Shown: positions 1 through 12,580, counted from the stretch's first letter. The stretch: DNA of 64,000 bases from Micractinium sp. NFX-FRZ (GCA_029339195.1 JAPTJF010000276.1:1-64000); one strand, 5' to 3'. Translations and numbers: made by a program. The notes: generated from the sequence alone by a model not told the origin.

Positions 1-81
1 ATGCAGAATTGAGGCCGGGGGACCAAACCTTGTCGCCGTTTGGCAGGGGTAACGCTTAGCTGACCTGACGGGGGCCCAGTG

Positions 82-534
82 GGAACCGTCGCTTCGTCGA
101 GGAGCACGGCGGGAAGGAGCTCCGCAGACTGCTGACACCCGCAGGGGGTGAGTGCGGGGCCTGACGGTGCGATGCGGGAAGGGCAGGCAGGCGGGGACGG
201 GCCCTGCCACCGCCTCCGGTACTTGCACCGCCGCTCTTCCACTGCCGCCGCCAACACCCCCCAACCGATGGTGGCTTCAGTTATGGCCTCCTCACGCCCT
301 GCACCTTCTTCGCAACTACTCTGCACGCAGGCTTTCGTGTTCCCGAGGGCAGCGAGCTGCGCGAACGGCAGCTGATGGAGGAGCACGAGGCGGAGGAGAC
401 TGCTGCCCGGTACCGCGCCGCCGCCGCCGGGCCCTCCAAGCTGGCGGCCGAAATGCTGCGGGACATGGGCGACGGAGAGGAGAGCGTGCCGGAGTGGCTG
501 CGCTCGCGCTTCGATGCTTTGGACATCAAGTGAG
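82..534 (+). CDS. Unassigned exon-like segments
   Basis: Two segments look coding. The first ends at 147 before a GTGAGT donor. The second runs from 331, after a CAG acceptor, to about 530. They splice in phase and read a charged peptide (EEHGGKELRRLL, then EEHEAEETAARYR, ending VPEWLRSRFDALDI). I recognise no family. A TGA at 532-534 could be a stop, but it lies inside a good GTGAGG donor. Splicing from there to an acceptor ending at 819 would join in frame to the ABCG exons downstream. The segments may therefore be the 3' end of an upstream gene, or a non-canonical upstream part of the transporter gene. They contain no Walker or signature motif. Confidence 0.35.
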
Positions 535-824
535 GGGGGGGCTGTGATGCACCGTGGGGAAGGCGTGCAGGCATGGGCGGCGGCGTAAGCGTGGAGCTCA
601 GGAGTGTGACCCAACGCTGGACGTGGTCACACTGCATCCATGTGCTGATACACGCATGCCTCAGGGTAGTCAGGGAGGGTTGTTAGGAGCCTGCGACCGA
701 GTGGCCACCAGTGAAAGGATGGGCTGCACGGGAAGACGTCCCATGGGGGCGCCTTTCACGTTCGCTTATCGCCAAGGCACCTCTCCTTCAAACTGCACGG
801 CCCTGTGAATCACGTCAAGCGCAG

Positions 825-3800
825 GCTTTGAGGGTGCCGACCTCATCACCTACTTCTCAGCCGCCGGCGTGCGCGACATCCAGGTGTGTGCTGTGAGGGC
901 GGGCGGCGGTCTTGCGGGGTGGGGCAGCGCCCTGGCATGACCCCTCCACAGTGCCCCATGGTGCCACACCCCACAGCCCACAGCATCCCTTTTGGACCCG
1001 ATTGCAGCCTGGCAACACCCAGCAAGCTGGACGCTGGAGGGTTTATTCAGAAACATCAACGCGTTGTGGTGTGGTGACTCCAATTTCCCGCCCTCCGCTG
1101 CAGCCCGGCGAGAATCCCGCAAGCTGGATGCTGGACGTGGCGGGCGGGTCGGCTGCGGGGGAAAGCAAGGGCCCCAATTTTGTGGAGCACTACCAGGCAG
1201 GACGGGCTGAGTGGAGTTTGAGCTTGCCAGGGATGAGGGGGAGGGATGCGTAACGTTGGTACAGCAATGGAATCATAGTAGGGCGGGGAAGCCCACATGA
1301 TGGCCATGAAGTGGCCCTGACTGGGAAACCTGGGAGTTCAGTCGGGACGCGCCTCGTTGCGCATGGGCTTTTTGCTGTCTTTCCATTCATCCACTACCGA
1401 GCGCAACCACCTCACGCCCCCGCCCCCGCCCCTGCCCCCGCCTGCGCCCCCTCCCCACTCAGCGCCCCGCCCACCTCCATTCGTGCCCCTGTGCCGCCTG
1501 CCTGCCCACGCCCTGCCCCTCCCCTGCTCCCCCCAGCAGGGTAGCCACCTGCTTGCCTCCAACACCCAGGCGATCGACGCGGCCTGCCAGCCCACAGGCG
1601 CTGCCCCCGCCGTCAGCGGCGGCACCTACTCCTCCACCTACTGGGTGCAGCTGGTGCAGCTGTTGGGACGCCAGAACACCAGGTGCGGTGGTTCGACGGG
1701 GAGTAATGGCAGGAGTGAAGGGCTCTGGGGGGAGCACGTCCTGAACAGGGCGCTTGCTAGGCGGCTGCGGTTAAGAGGGGGCGCACTCTTGATCCCTGCC
1801 AGAACAACCAGGTGTGGCGGTTTGACTGAGGAGCTGCGGGAGACGGGGCTCAGGATTGGGGCAGGCGCTGGGCGTTTATTTCCAGGGGGCGGGGGTTGGC
1901 GGGGGGCGCACCTCCCGATCCACGGCTGCCTCTCTCGGTCACCTACCCCTCAACCGCATGCTTGAGGGTCACCCCCAGCCACCCCTGCCCCTCCTCCAAG
2001 ATTTTATTTAAACCTCTTCTCGGGGCTGTGTTTTTCCGCCACCCCCGGCAGGTACTGGCGTCTGCCCGAGTACAACGGCATCCGCCTGGCGGTCACGCTG
2101 GCCTTTGCACTGGTGGTGGGCAGCCTGTACTACAAGAAGGCAAGGAAGGGGGAGAGGGGCGGAGGGGGAAAGCGGTGCGAGCGGGTGGTGCAGCAGAGCC
2201 TTGCTCTCAGCCAGCCACCCTGCCTCGCCCACCTGGAAGCCCTGCTAGTAGCATGCCCCGTCGCTGGTGTGCTGTGCTCTACTTCTGGGCCGCCCCGTCT
2301 CCACCGCTTGCGTCCTCCCGACGCCCCCTGCCCCGCAGTTTATGACCCTCTCCTGCCTGGGCCAGCTGAACATGGGCGCAGTGCTGGTGGTGGCGGCACA
2401 GGAGCGGACGGTGAGAGGGGCGGTTGGTTGTCTGGGGGGGCCAGGGCAGGGCGCTGGGGAGGCCAGGGGGCACCCGGGTGACGTTGTGCGGCCCGCCCTG
2501 GTGGCCGCAGGGGATGGGGAAGGGGAGGGTGGTTGGGCAACGGCAGGCCATGCCGTGGGGCGGGGACCTTGTGCCGGCGCCCGCCACCCCAGCCTCACCC
2601 CGCCCGCACCGCCTCTTTGGCAGCGCCCGCATGCACACCCCTCCCCCGCACTTGCCTCCCCGGCAGCTGCCCTCCACCAGCCCGTGTCACCAGCGGCACA
2701 AATGGCCAGCTGGGAGCCCCGCACAGCATGTCCTGCGTGTGCCTTGCCGCCCACGCCGCCTGTACCGCCTCCCCCCTGGCGCCTGTACCGCAGGTGCTGT
2801 ACCGCGAGCGCGCGGCGGGCATGTACTCCGCCCTCATGTACGTCAACGCTGCCGCCCTGGTGAGTGGGTGGGCCAGCACCGACAGAGCTGGGTGGGCACT
2901 TTAATAAGCACTCTTACCTGCTCAGCACGGTTCGCGTTGAGCAGTGAGCAGTGAGCTTCACCCCGGGCAGCTGCCAGTGTGCCCACCTCGGTGCGGGTGC
3001 CCGGCAGCTGCCCAAGGCTGCCAGGCGAATGGCGCCGAGTATAGGGGGGAATGCTGCGCCCTCGAGAGCCAGGGAGCCGAGTGTGGTTGTGGAACGGAGT
3101 GGAGAGGTCTGTGGAACGGAGTGGAGAGGTCTGTGGAATCGAGTGGGAGAGTGGGAGAGTGCTGTGCCCTCAAGAGGCAGGGAGGTGAGCCACGGGTGGA
3201 AGGGATGGCTGGAGCAGTTGCTGCCGCTGGCATGCTGTGCATGTGGGATCCGGAGCTGGCAACGGCGCCCGCAGGCCTTGCACGCCCGCTCTGCCAACGC
3301 TGCGGCCCCCTTTCCGCAGGTTGAGCTGCCCTGGCTGCTGCTGCAGACGGCGCTGTTCTCACCCATCGCCTACTATATGATTGGTGCGCCTGCTGCACTG
3401 CTTTTAAAGGCTCCATTGCCTGGTTAGCGCCCTGCTGTGCCCTGCTGTGGCACGCGGGTCTGCTACACCCTGCTGTGCACTGCTGCACCACAATGTGCAT
3501 TTCTGGCCCCATGTGGCTACCTCTCTCCCGCAGGCTTCCAAGCCGCAGCGGGCCACTTCTTCTTCTTCCTCCTCGTCATCTTCCTTGCCCTCCTGGTCTA
3601 CACCTACTTTGGGCAGATGTGAGGGGGCGGGCAGCGGTGATGCCGGGAGGCGGTGCAGGCTTGATGCTGCTGCTGCTGATGGGGCGCACATTATGGCTGG
3701 CTGGGGCGGGAACCAGGCCGGCAGGCTGGGCGGCTGGGCGCCTGCGTGCACTCGGCGGCCCGCCTGCATGCTCCCTCACCCCGACTGAATGCGCGCTGGC

Positions 3801-5452
3801 GCTGGGCCTATCCGCCCCTGCTGCCCATGCTGTGCAGGTGCCTCCACATCTCCCCCAACGTGCAGGTGTGTGCAGCGCTGCACAGGCCTGTGCCACGTGC
3901 TGTGCAGCTACAGCTAGTTCTGCTGTTCGGGAGGCTGAGCAGGTGCCAGGCCCTCGGTGCCTGGCAGGGGGCAGCGGAGGCGGGGATTGCCGCACGCGCT
4001 TATACAGCATGTTTGTACATAATGCGTGTACATCATGCTTGCCGCGGCCCCCAACTGGTGCAGGCTGGCCAGGCGATTGCCGCCGTGGTGGCAGGCATGT
4101 TCGACATATTCAACGGTGGGCGGGCTATGAGGTGGTGCATACAAATGGCCGAGGAGGTTGACTTGCGGCAAAGGGAAAGCTTTGAGACGACTCGGAAGAC
4201 GTGCTGCACTCGGCAGCCTCTCGCAAGGCTGGGGAGGCAGGGGGCAGCAGAGGCTGCCAGAGTGCGCTCCGCCCACCCCCGGGCCCAGCAGCACGCATCT
4301 ATCAACTAAACAACCTAGTCACTCAAAACTAAGACTGACCCCTGCAGGCTTCTTCCTCCCGAAGATGGAGATGCCCAACTGGTGGCGCTGGGCCTGGTAA
4401 GGGCTGTGGGGGGGGGGGTGGCCAATAACGCAACATAGCATGACTGAATGCACAACCAACACGCGTTCGGGATGGGTGGGTGGGCAGGCAGCAAGACAGA
4501 CGCAGGGCAGCTGTCAAGCAGCGGCAGCGGCAGCGGAGGGGGGTGCGCCGCTGCCAAGGCGGCGTGGCCGCACCATGCTGGCGACCACGCACGGCAGCGG
4601 GCCCGCTCCTGCCCCCGCCGCTCGCAGGGGCCCCGCCCTTCTTGCCGCCCCGGCACCACACCTCCAGCCCCCGCACTGCTCGCCCCTCCCTCCCTCCCTC
4701 CCTCCCACCCTCTCCCTCTCCCTCTCCCAGGTACATCAACCCCGTCAGCTACATGGCCTATGCTGTGGCCGCTGACCAGCTGGGCACGGAGGAGACACGT
4801 GAGGGGGGGGGAGGAGGGCTGCATGAGGGGGCGTGATAGGCGATGCAGAGGAGGCTGCCCCGCCAGGGCAGGGCATGCTCCCTTGGGGGCCCATTCCGCC
4901 GAGAGGAGCCGCCCAGCAGAGGCTGTTTGGCGACCTTGGCGTGACTTCCTCTTGGCTTCCCCACCCCCAATGCCTTCGGGCTGTGACCTTCTTCTCTCTT
5001 CTACCTCCTCCACAGCCCCGCCCCAGCAGCGTCCCCGCTCCCCCTCCCCTGCGCCCCCTCTGCCTGCAGTCATCGTCAGCCCCGCCTCGCCGGAGCCCAC
5101 GAGCGTGAGCGACTTCCTGTCGAGCACCTACGGCTTCAACCACTCCTTCCTCTGGTGCGGACACTAGTAGGGCACAGGGCCTCGGCGGTTACGACTCAGC
5201 TGCACGCCTCTACCACAGCCAGCGACTGTTGGAGTGTGCATCCCGCATGCTGCCTGCCTGCCCGCCCGCCGTCCGCACGCACTGCTGCCTGCACAGCCCA
5301 CCGCCTGCATCGCCCGCCAGGCTGCCAAGCTGCCCCGCCGCCTTTCGGTGTGGTACTGCAGGTACTGCATCCTCATCCTGGTCGGCTTCGTCTTCATCTT
5401 CCGCGCTGTGTCCACCGCCGCCGTCCGCTTCCTCAACTTCCAGTCCCGCTAG
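825..5452 (+). CDS. PDR/ABCG transporter, C-terminal membrane half (5' incomplete)
   Basis: Exons 825-883, 1104-1196, 1537-1682, 2052-2139, 2339-2410, 2794-2859, 3320-3383, 3534-3618, 3838-3865, 4064-4115, 4348-4396, 4731-4798, 5016-5154 and 5362-5452 close in phase and give about 366 residues. The order of motifs is that of full-length ABCG (PDR) pumps: an LITYF segment, PGENPASWMLDV, a YWRLPEYNGIRL entry to the second membrane domain, ERTVLYRERAAGMYSA, VELPWLLLQT, a hydrophobic FFFFLLVIFLALLVY helix, FFLPKMEMPNWWRWAWYINPVSY, and a last helix before FLNFQSR-stop. The protein would span a membrane and export or import a small molecule; the substrate cannot be told. No nucleotide-binding domain is visible upstream, so the gene is truncated here or continues outside the window across a long intron. 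Two introns use GC donors (after 1196 and 2139). One exon is only 28 nt. Confidence 0.85.
1798..1833 (+). repeat. Partial copy of an ABCG exon end plus donor
   Basis: This stretch repeats 1669-1703 with few changes. The copied unit covers the last bases of the exon ending at 1682, its GT donor and the first intron bases (GCCAGAACACCAGGTGCGG against GCCAGAACAACCAGGTGTGG). It sits about 130 nt downstream in the same intron. Confidence 0.75.
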
Positions 5453-7501
5453 GCGGCGGCAGTTGGAAGGCCGCCCAGCCTGCCCAGCCGCGGCCCTGCC
5501 AAGCCAATCGCGAGGCCGCTGCTGCCGCGCCACACCACGTCAGCATAATATGTCCAACCCACCGAGCTCTTTGAGACCCCAGACGCAAACCTCCCCCGCC
5601 GCTCACAGCTGTGCCCACACCGGCGCTTGAGCATTCCCGGCGGGGGGGGGCAGGCTGAGCCCAACCGCCCTGAAGTTGATGAGTGCCATTCCGTCAAATG
5701 CTTCCAGTGTTACGAAGCTTCATTACTGCCGGGTGCGTGTTGTTGCACAGTAAAGCTAGTAGAACACATTGTTTCTGGGGTGGCGGGCCGCCTGGCGGCA
5801 CCTGCAGGCGGTGCGGGCGGCGGCACCAACTCCGGATGCCCTTCCTGCGGCACCCGGCATGGACCCGTCTGTGGACTCAGTCTCTTACTGATGTCCGGCC
5901 GGTGGTTAAGGATGTCACAGCGCTTCTGCGGGACTGCGTGTGCACGGCGGACCTGCAGGTCCGGATGACTGGCCAGCTGCGGAACTGGTCCGGAGGCAGG
6001 AGGCCGCACTTTCCCGGGTTTCCAGCGCAGCTGGTACCAGCGGTAGCTCCGCGCCGTGCGCAACTGTCCTGCCGACTGAGTAGAAGGTGCCGCGCTGCAC
6101 CTGGTGGGAACCGGGGGACCACAGCCTCCAGCGTTGTCAACCGGTACGCCCACCCATTGCATGCGTTTGCCTCTGTGCGCTGCAATGCAAGCCGGCGCAC
6201 GGTGCGCTCGGGCAGGAGGCCGGCAGCCCAGCGACGCCTGTGGCAGCGGCACACTAGCGCCGCCGCCGCGCCACTCTCTCTGCGGCACTTCCGGCATGGT
6301 TGGGATGCCGGCTGACCGCCGGACTTGACGGCTATGTTAGCGGATACCTCAGTCTGAAGTGAAACCAGCCTGCATTCTATTGCCCTTGCCGTGCACGAGC
6401 AGCCCTGCAATCCCGCCGCCTAGTGCGCCCCCTGCCCCTGCATGCCGGCCTCCCCACTGGCCGGCGGCGGCGGCGATTGGCTGCATTGGCGATACAGGAG
6501 GTGGCAGGCAGCTAGTATGACCGGGCAGTGGCAGATGCCCTGAAGAAGCTCGGGCTGAGGCCAGCGGGCGACAGCATGGGGGCAGAGGAGGGCGGGCGGC
6601 TTCCTGCCGTCTGGCACGTGGGCCTTGTCACGCGGCAGGCGGACATCCTCGGCCGGTGCATGCGAGGGCATGTACGCAGCCACACATGGCATGCAACATG
6701 TATTGGTGGGGTGCCGCAGACCCACCCTCGTGTGTTTGCACATGCCAAGCACCTCCTTTGCCCTCGCCTGTCATCCGCCCCGCCCAACCTGTTTCCACAG
6801 GACGCCGGCATGCAACCCGCCCGCCCCTCAACTGGCACAGGCGCACGCACGGAAGAGTCTGCATGACTCTGCACCACCGCGGAACCCAAGACTTGTTATA
6901 GTCGCCAACCATGCAGGCATGGGGGATTGAAGGCGCGATGGGGGCAGCCCCAGGGCATTGGTAGATCGGGCAGGGTGGCAGAGGACTGAAGCCAGGCACG
7001 CCGGCGCAACACCCGCCCGGCCCCAGGCGGTGCCGCGTCCTCTCCCCCTGGACGGCCAGAGCTGCCGCTCCCGGTGCCGCAAGGCTGGATGCCCTATGTG
7101 CATCACATTGCAGACCCCTGGGCGGCCGACAGGCAGGCCGTGCGCGTTTTCACAGCTGCCGGACGCTCACACGTGCTGGCAGCCCCGGTACAGCACCGAG
7201 AAATCTCCGTCCGGAGGTGCCGCGTCCCTCTCCCCCACCTGTCCGCGTCGTTGCATCTGTTACAGGCTCACACAGGCCCTCAAGGTGACCTGGGTCGCCC
7301 CTGGCCGGCCCCCGCTCCCCCCGCTTCTGAGCGCCGGTCGACGCTCGCCCGCACGTTCTGCAAGGAAGGGCGTCCTCCCTCTTGCCCGTCGCGCGTCTCG
7401 GGATCCTCCGATCACCAAGTGCACATTGCTGCTGCGCCGGCGAGCAGCCCAGCGTTGAGGGAATACGAGCGGCGCCCAGCCCTAGCCCCTACCCAGCCTC
7501 C
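5453..7501. other. Intergenic, upstream of SBP gene 1
   Basis: About 2 kb between the transporter stop and the first SBP start. The open frames here show no family motif or consistent splicing, so I read it as 3' UTR, promoter and 5' UTR. The only structure noticed is a short direct repeat, GGTGCCGCGTCC followed by a CT/C-rich run, at 7029-7049 and 7216-7236. Confidence 0.5.
7029..7236. repeat. Two-copy GC-rich direct repeat upstream of SBP gene 1
   Basis: Copies of about 21 bp at 7029-7049 and 7216-7236 share GGTGCCGCGTCC and then a pyrimidine run. They lie 270-470 bp upstream of the start codon and could be regulatory, but nothing else supports this. Confidence 0.4.
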
Positions 7502-9418
7502 ATGCGGCGCCCCGTCACGACCACCTGCCAGGCAAGATGCAGAAGGGCGTCGGATGGAACGGGCAGGCCGCACGTGCGCCTGCTGACCACATTCCACCCC
7601 CGCCGGCGCAGCGCGGCAGAGCCCGCCGCCCCCTGCCACTACGCCTGGCGTCAACCATTCCTTGCCTGGCCTGCCTTGCAGGTGGGCGGCTGCCCCGTGG
7701 ACCTCACCACCCTGCGCTCCTACTTCCTCCGCCAGAAGATCTGCGGTGCGTGCTTGCGGTGCCATGCCCGCCCCGCCGTGCGCACGGCCAGGCTGGGAGC
7801 CGGGCAGCCCCGTCCCGTACAGGCGGCACGCCTAACGGCCCCCCTTGGTCCCTTGTCCCCCACTTCCTGCCTGCCCTGCAGAGGAGCATGCCAAGGCAGC
7901 TGCCATCCCCGACGGCCACGACGGCTTTGTGCGCTTCTGCCAGCAGTGCACCAAGCTGGAGCCTGTGGCGGCGTTTGAGGGCACCAAGCGCTCCTGCCGC
8001 GCCTCCCTCATCAAGCGGCACGACCGGCACCGCCAGCACAACTCTGGGAAGCGTGCGCGGCGCAGCAGCGGCGGCAGCGGCGGCAAGTACGGGCGGCCGA
8101 CAGACAGCAGCAGCGGCAGCGGCGACGACGGGGGCGGGCATGAGGGCAGCGGTGGGCTCAGCCGCCGCCTGCGCCAGCGTACCGGCGACTTTGCGGGGCC
8201 CGCGGACTCGCCCCCACGCGCCGGCAGCGCAACGCCCCTGCACCCATACCAGCAGCACGCGTATCAGCAGCAGCCCCTGCCTGCGCTGGCTGGTTTCAAC
8301 CACGGCAGCGGCACTGCACCAGCTGTTGTGGGGTCCCTGGCGCCGGGCATGCTGGGCAGCGATGGAGGGGGCGGCGGTGGCATGCCCAACCTGCAGCAGC
8401 TGCTGGAGCGCCTGGGTGAGCGCCGGTTGATGCACGGCTGCATGGCTCACTCTGCCTGCACATCTCTGGCCAGCATACTGCCCTTCTGGCCACGCTGCCC
8501 TGTGCGCCAACTGCCCCAGCCTTGCCCCCGCCTGGCTCTCGAGACCTCAAACCTCCCCTCCCCCACCACGCAGGCTCCGGCCAGCTGCCGAACCAGCACC
8601 CCGCGCTCATGGCGGGCGCTCACCTGCGGCCGGCGCCCGCGCCGCCCACTGCCGCTGGCAGCCCGCTTGCCGCCCTGGTTGCCAGCATGCTCGACCAGAG
8701 CACCCAGGCTGCGACCTCGGCCACAGCCGCCGCCACGGCGGCGCACGCGCTGCTGGCGGCACAGGGCGGGCACGCGGCGGAGGATGCCCGCAGCCTGCTG
8801 CAGGACCTCCAGTTCCTGCAGCAGCTGCAGGGGCAGGTGGTGCAGCAGCTGCAGTCGCTGGTGCACGGGGCGGGGGGCGGCCCCGCCCCCACACACTCCT
8901 CCCCGCCGCTGCCCACGGCCATGCAGCCGCCCCTGCAGCTGGGCAGCGTGGGCAGCGCCACCGCTTCCCAGCTGGAGATGCTGCTGGCGATGCTGCCGCC
9001 ACCCCATGCACAGCAACCACAGCATGCGCAGGCGCAGGCGCAGGCGCAGCCGTCCGCCGCCGCAGCCAGCGCCAGCCCAGCCCACCCTCCACACAACGGT
9101 GGCAGCAGCGGCGGCGGGGGCGGCGCGGCGGGCGGCATGCAGGCGCTGCAGATGGCTCTCAGGATGCTGGAGCAGCACGCCCATGCGCCAGCTTCACCCA
9201 GGCTATGCAGCGGGACGTTTTCCGCGGCGCCAGCCACGGCACCACACGATGCGCGCATGCAGGAGCTGCTGAGCCAGCTGGGCGGCTCTCTGGCCGCCGG
9301 CCATCCGCAGCCACTGCCGCCACTGGTGCAGCAGGTGGCCTCCCCGCCGCCCAAGCAGCAGCAGCAGCAGCAGCAGCTGGAGCAGGGGCAGCTGCCGCAG
9401 CAGGCGCCTTCACGCTAG
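7502..9418 (+). CDS. SBP-box transcription factor, tandem copy 1
   Basis: Exons 7502-7531, 7682-7745, 7882-8415 and 8574-9418 give 490 aa. The start is chosen because the tandem sister begins with the same ten residues (MRRPVTTTCQ) and the same splice position. Residues about 9-86 form an SBP DNA-binding domain. Zinc site 1 is C9-x4-C14-x16-C31-x2-H34. Site 2 is C51-x2-C54 and C70, but the usual His is Glu58. A basic KRSC/KRARR stretch gives the nuclear signal and DNA contacts. The rest is Gln/Ala/Gly-rich with short helices (LQFLQQLQGQVVQQLQSLV, MQALQMALRML) shared with copy 2. Family members bind GTAC cores in the nucleus and act, for example, in copper response (CRR1 of Chlamydomonas); the targets here are unknown. 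Intron 1 has a GC donor (CAG|GCAAGA). An AATAAA at 9479 and a TGTAA at 9941 follow the stop. Confidence 0.92.
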
Positions 9419-10790
9419 CGGCCTTCGCCCGCCCAGCACGCGACTTCGGTGTTGCACTAGTGGCGGCAGCTCCTCCCAAATAAAGCCTGGCGGCCCTGCT
9501 TGCATCGCAGCACTTGCACTTACACTGCTCCCCCCACCACTTTTGCTGTGCTGCACACGGCACTGCCAGCAGCGTCCTTTGCAACCAGCACACACGTCTT
9601 TCCCTCCCCCACTGTCCAGTACACGCATTCCTTGATGATTGCACCACTCACTGCCATTGCCTCGATTGTTTTCTGCGCTTCATAACGTGACTAAATTCAA
9701 GCTTCCCTCTCTCCATACCTACCACAAGCCACCCCCCTTCTTAACATAAACCCAGGCACTGTGTCATTTTGTTTTTAGAGGTACTGTGGAGCTCAGCCCG
9801 TGGGTCCACCCACAAAGCGTCCCCACTTCCCACCGCCCCACGCACAAATGCTTCGCCCACCGCCTGCTCCCCCAATACTCCCTTTGCGGTTGCAGCCTCC
9901 CAGCAGCCCTGCCTCAATATCACCTGCCACTCCCGACCCCTGTAATTGCCAGTGAGGGTGTGGAGGGTGGTAGCGCAGTACCGGAGCAGCTGCGCGGCAG
10001 GTTCCAACCCCTTGCTGGGTTGGCTGCCCGGGTAACTGGCTGCGGGGAGTGCGGTCTGCTCCGCAAGTCTCAAAAACGAAGGAATTTTGCCCAAGGAGGC
10101 TGCTACTTGCACCATAATGATGTACGTGCGCACAAATTCGCACTGTTTGTCTCTCGGGGAGGGGTGGCGGCACCTGGCGGCACCGCCGACCAGCAGCTGG
10201 CGCCCGCCAGCAGCTGGTGCCAGGCTACTGCTCTTGGGTTGCGCCCGTTCCGGATACTCTAGAACAACCCGTGGCAGGAGACCTCCGAGGTGTGAATTCT
10301 GCGTGGACGGGGAGCAGCGCCACCCACCACAGACCGAGCGAGCGCCGCCGCAGTCGGTCCAGGACAGACAGGCCAGTCAGGTGGGCATTGGGCTCCCCGG
10401 CCCCTGCAGAGGCTTCTGGAAACCGAATGACACCATTTCCATGCTTTGTCCGCTGGGAGGTACATGTGATGGTAGCCAGCCGACGCGGCCCCGGCTGCGG
10501 GGCTTCTTGCCCGCCCAATGCCTGTCTCCTCATTCCAAACTCGCAAATAGCCCCCTGAGTAGCACCTTCTGGTTCCGTTCAAGGGCGTAGGAACGTGCAG
10601 GCGTGAACCCCGGCGAAGGGCGCGTGCGCGGCCCAGGAAAATACGCAGCTTCTCTCCCTGCCGCCGTGCGGCGTCGCTGTAAACCACGGTTTCCTTATTA
10701 GCTGGACCGGCAACCGCAGCGGAAGCGGCAACAACGGGGTACGGCGTTTGCAGCTGGCTCCTCGCTCGTTGACGCCCCGCGCTCAGCCCT
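9419..10790. other. Intergenic between the two SBP genes
   Basis: This 1.37-kb spacer holds the 3' UTR of SBP gene 1 (AATAAA at 9479-9484, TGTAA at 9941-9945) and the promoter of SBP gene 2. No gene is apparent. Confidence 0.5.
9941..9945 (+). terminator. TGTAA polyadenylation-type signal
   Basis: TGTAA lies 523 nt after the stop of SBP gene 1. TGTAA is the common green-algal poly(A) signal. An AATAAA at 9479-9484 is an alternative. Confidence 0.45.
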
Positions 10791-11702
10791 ATGCGAAGAC
10801 CAGTAACCACAACGTGCCAGGTAAGGGGTTGGGGGACCCTACAGGGGCCTGCGGGACCGTCCGGCCACTTCCGCTTGCACCACTGGTGGGCAGGGTGGCA
10901 ACGCTGGCGTGGTGGCAAGGGCTTCCTCCGTGAGGTGCCCTCACCCCTTTGCCCGACCCCCTTGCAGGTGGCTGGCTGCACCGTGGACCTCACCACCCTG
11001 CGCTCCTACTTCCTGCGCCAGAAGATCTGCGGTGAGGGCTGGCTGGGCAGGGGACTGCACGGTTGCCAGGCGGGTGAAGTACCGGTGTGCCGCCTCACCC
11101 GGTACAACCGGTGGCGCCAGGGCGCCCACCCCAGCAGCCGCCGCGCAGGGTCTGCCCTCGTGATGCACACCTCACTGTACTGCTACAGCTATCGCTGGTC
11201 CCTGCCTCTGCAAGCCTGGCCCAGTACACCCCAGCCCACCCCAGCCTCAGCCCACACCCCTTCCAGGCCGGACGGCGCCCCACTACATCATCCACCCCAC
11301 CCCCACCCCCTGCCTGCCCTGCAGAGGAGCATGCCAAGGCAGCCGCCATCCCCGACACACGGGGCGGCTTTGTGCGCTTCTGCCAGCAGTGCACCAAGCT
11401 GGAGCCTGTGACGGCGTTTGAGGGCACCAAGCGCTCCTGCCGCGCCTCCCTCATCAAGCGGCACGACCGGCACCGCCTGCACAGCAGCAGCAAGCGTGCG
11501 CGGCGCAGCAGCGGCGGCGGTGGTGGCGGCGGCGGCAAGTATGGCCGGCCAAGCGACAGCAGCAGCGGCAGTGGCGAGGAGGCGGGTGGGTACGAGGGCG
11601 GTGGCACCGGCTTCAGCCGCCGCCTGCGCCAGCGTACCGGCGACATTGCTGCAGACTCGCCCCCACTTCCCACCAGCTCAACACCCCTGCGCCAGTACCA
11701 GT

Positions 11703-11741
<39 letters not shown>

Positions 11742-12545
11742 TGACGTCGTTCCTGGCAGCTGCGGGGGCAGGGTTTGGCCACAGCCCGCCCCGCCAACTG
11801 CTGGGCAGCGCAGGCCCAGGTGCAGCCCTGCCCCACAACCTGCTGGGCGGCGGCAGCGGCGCTGGTGGAGGCGTTTCCAACCTGCAGCAGCTGCTGGAGC
11901 GCCTGGGTGAGCGCTGGTGGAGGGTGCTGCTGTGTTGGGAGGTTGAAGAGGGGTGGACGGGGGGGCCGAGGCTTGCAGACGGGGAAGTGCCCGCCCCGCC
12001 CCATGCGGCTGTGCGGACACACTCCCTCACCAGTGCAAGCATGTCGTCGACCCCATGTGCCTGCAGGCGGCGGCGGGGAGGCGCAAGGGCGGGAGGCCGA
12101 CCTGCACGCTGCGCTGCTGTCGGCGGGCACGCCGGCGCCGCTGGCGCAGCCCGCCTCCGCCTCCGGCTTCCCCCTCGCCACGCTCATGAGCAGCATGGCC
12201 GAGCAGAGCAGCCGCGCGTCGGCGGCGGCGCTGGCCGCCTGCACCGCGGCCCAGGCGCTGCTGGTGGCCCAGGGCGGCAGCAGGGCGGAGGAGGCCGCGA
12301 GGCTGGTGCAGGATGTCCAATTCCTGCACCAGCTGCAGGGGCAGGTGCTGCAGCAGCTGCAGTCGCTGGTGGCGGGCTCCGGCCTGGGAGCCGCCTCCCC
12401 GCCACCGCCCCAGCAGTCCCCGCAGCAGGCGGCGCTGCAGCAGCAGCTGGCGGGCCTGGGCGCCACGGCCGCGCAGCTGGAGGTGCTGCTGTCGCTGCTG
12501 CCCACGCCACAGCAACCGGCGTCGCAGCCGGTGGCGGCACACCAC

Positions 12546-12580
<35 letters not shown>

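Noticed and set aside
5683..6315. 210-codon frame and its antisense between ABCG and SBP gene 1
   Set aside because: Composition is Arg/Cys-rich shadow type with no motif and no supporting splice sites.
5453..10790. GTAC cores upstream of the SBP genes as autoregulatory sites
   Set aside because: They occur about as often as expected for a 4-bp word by chance, so they carry no evidence.
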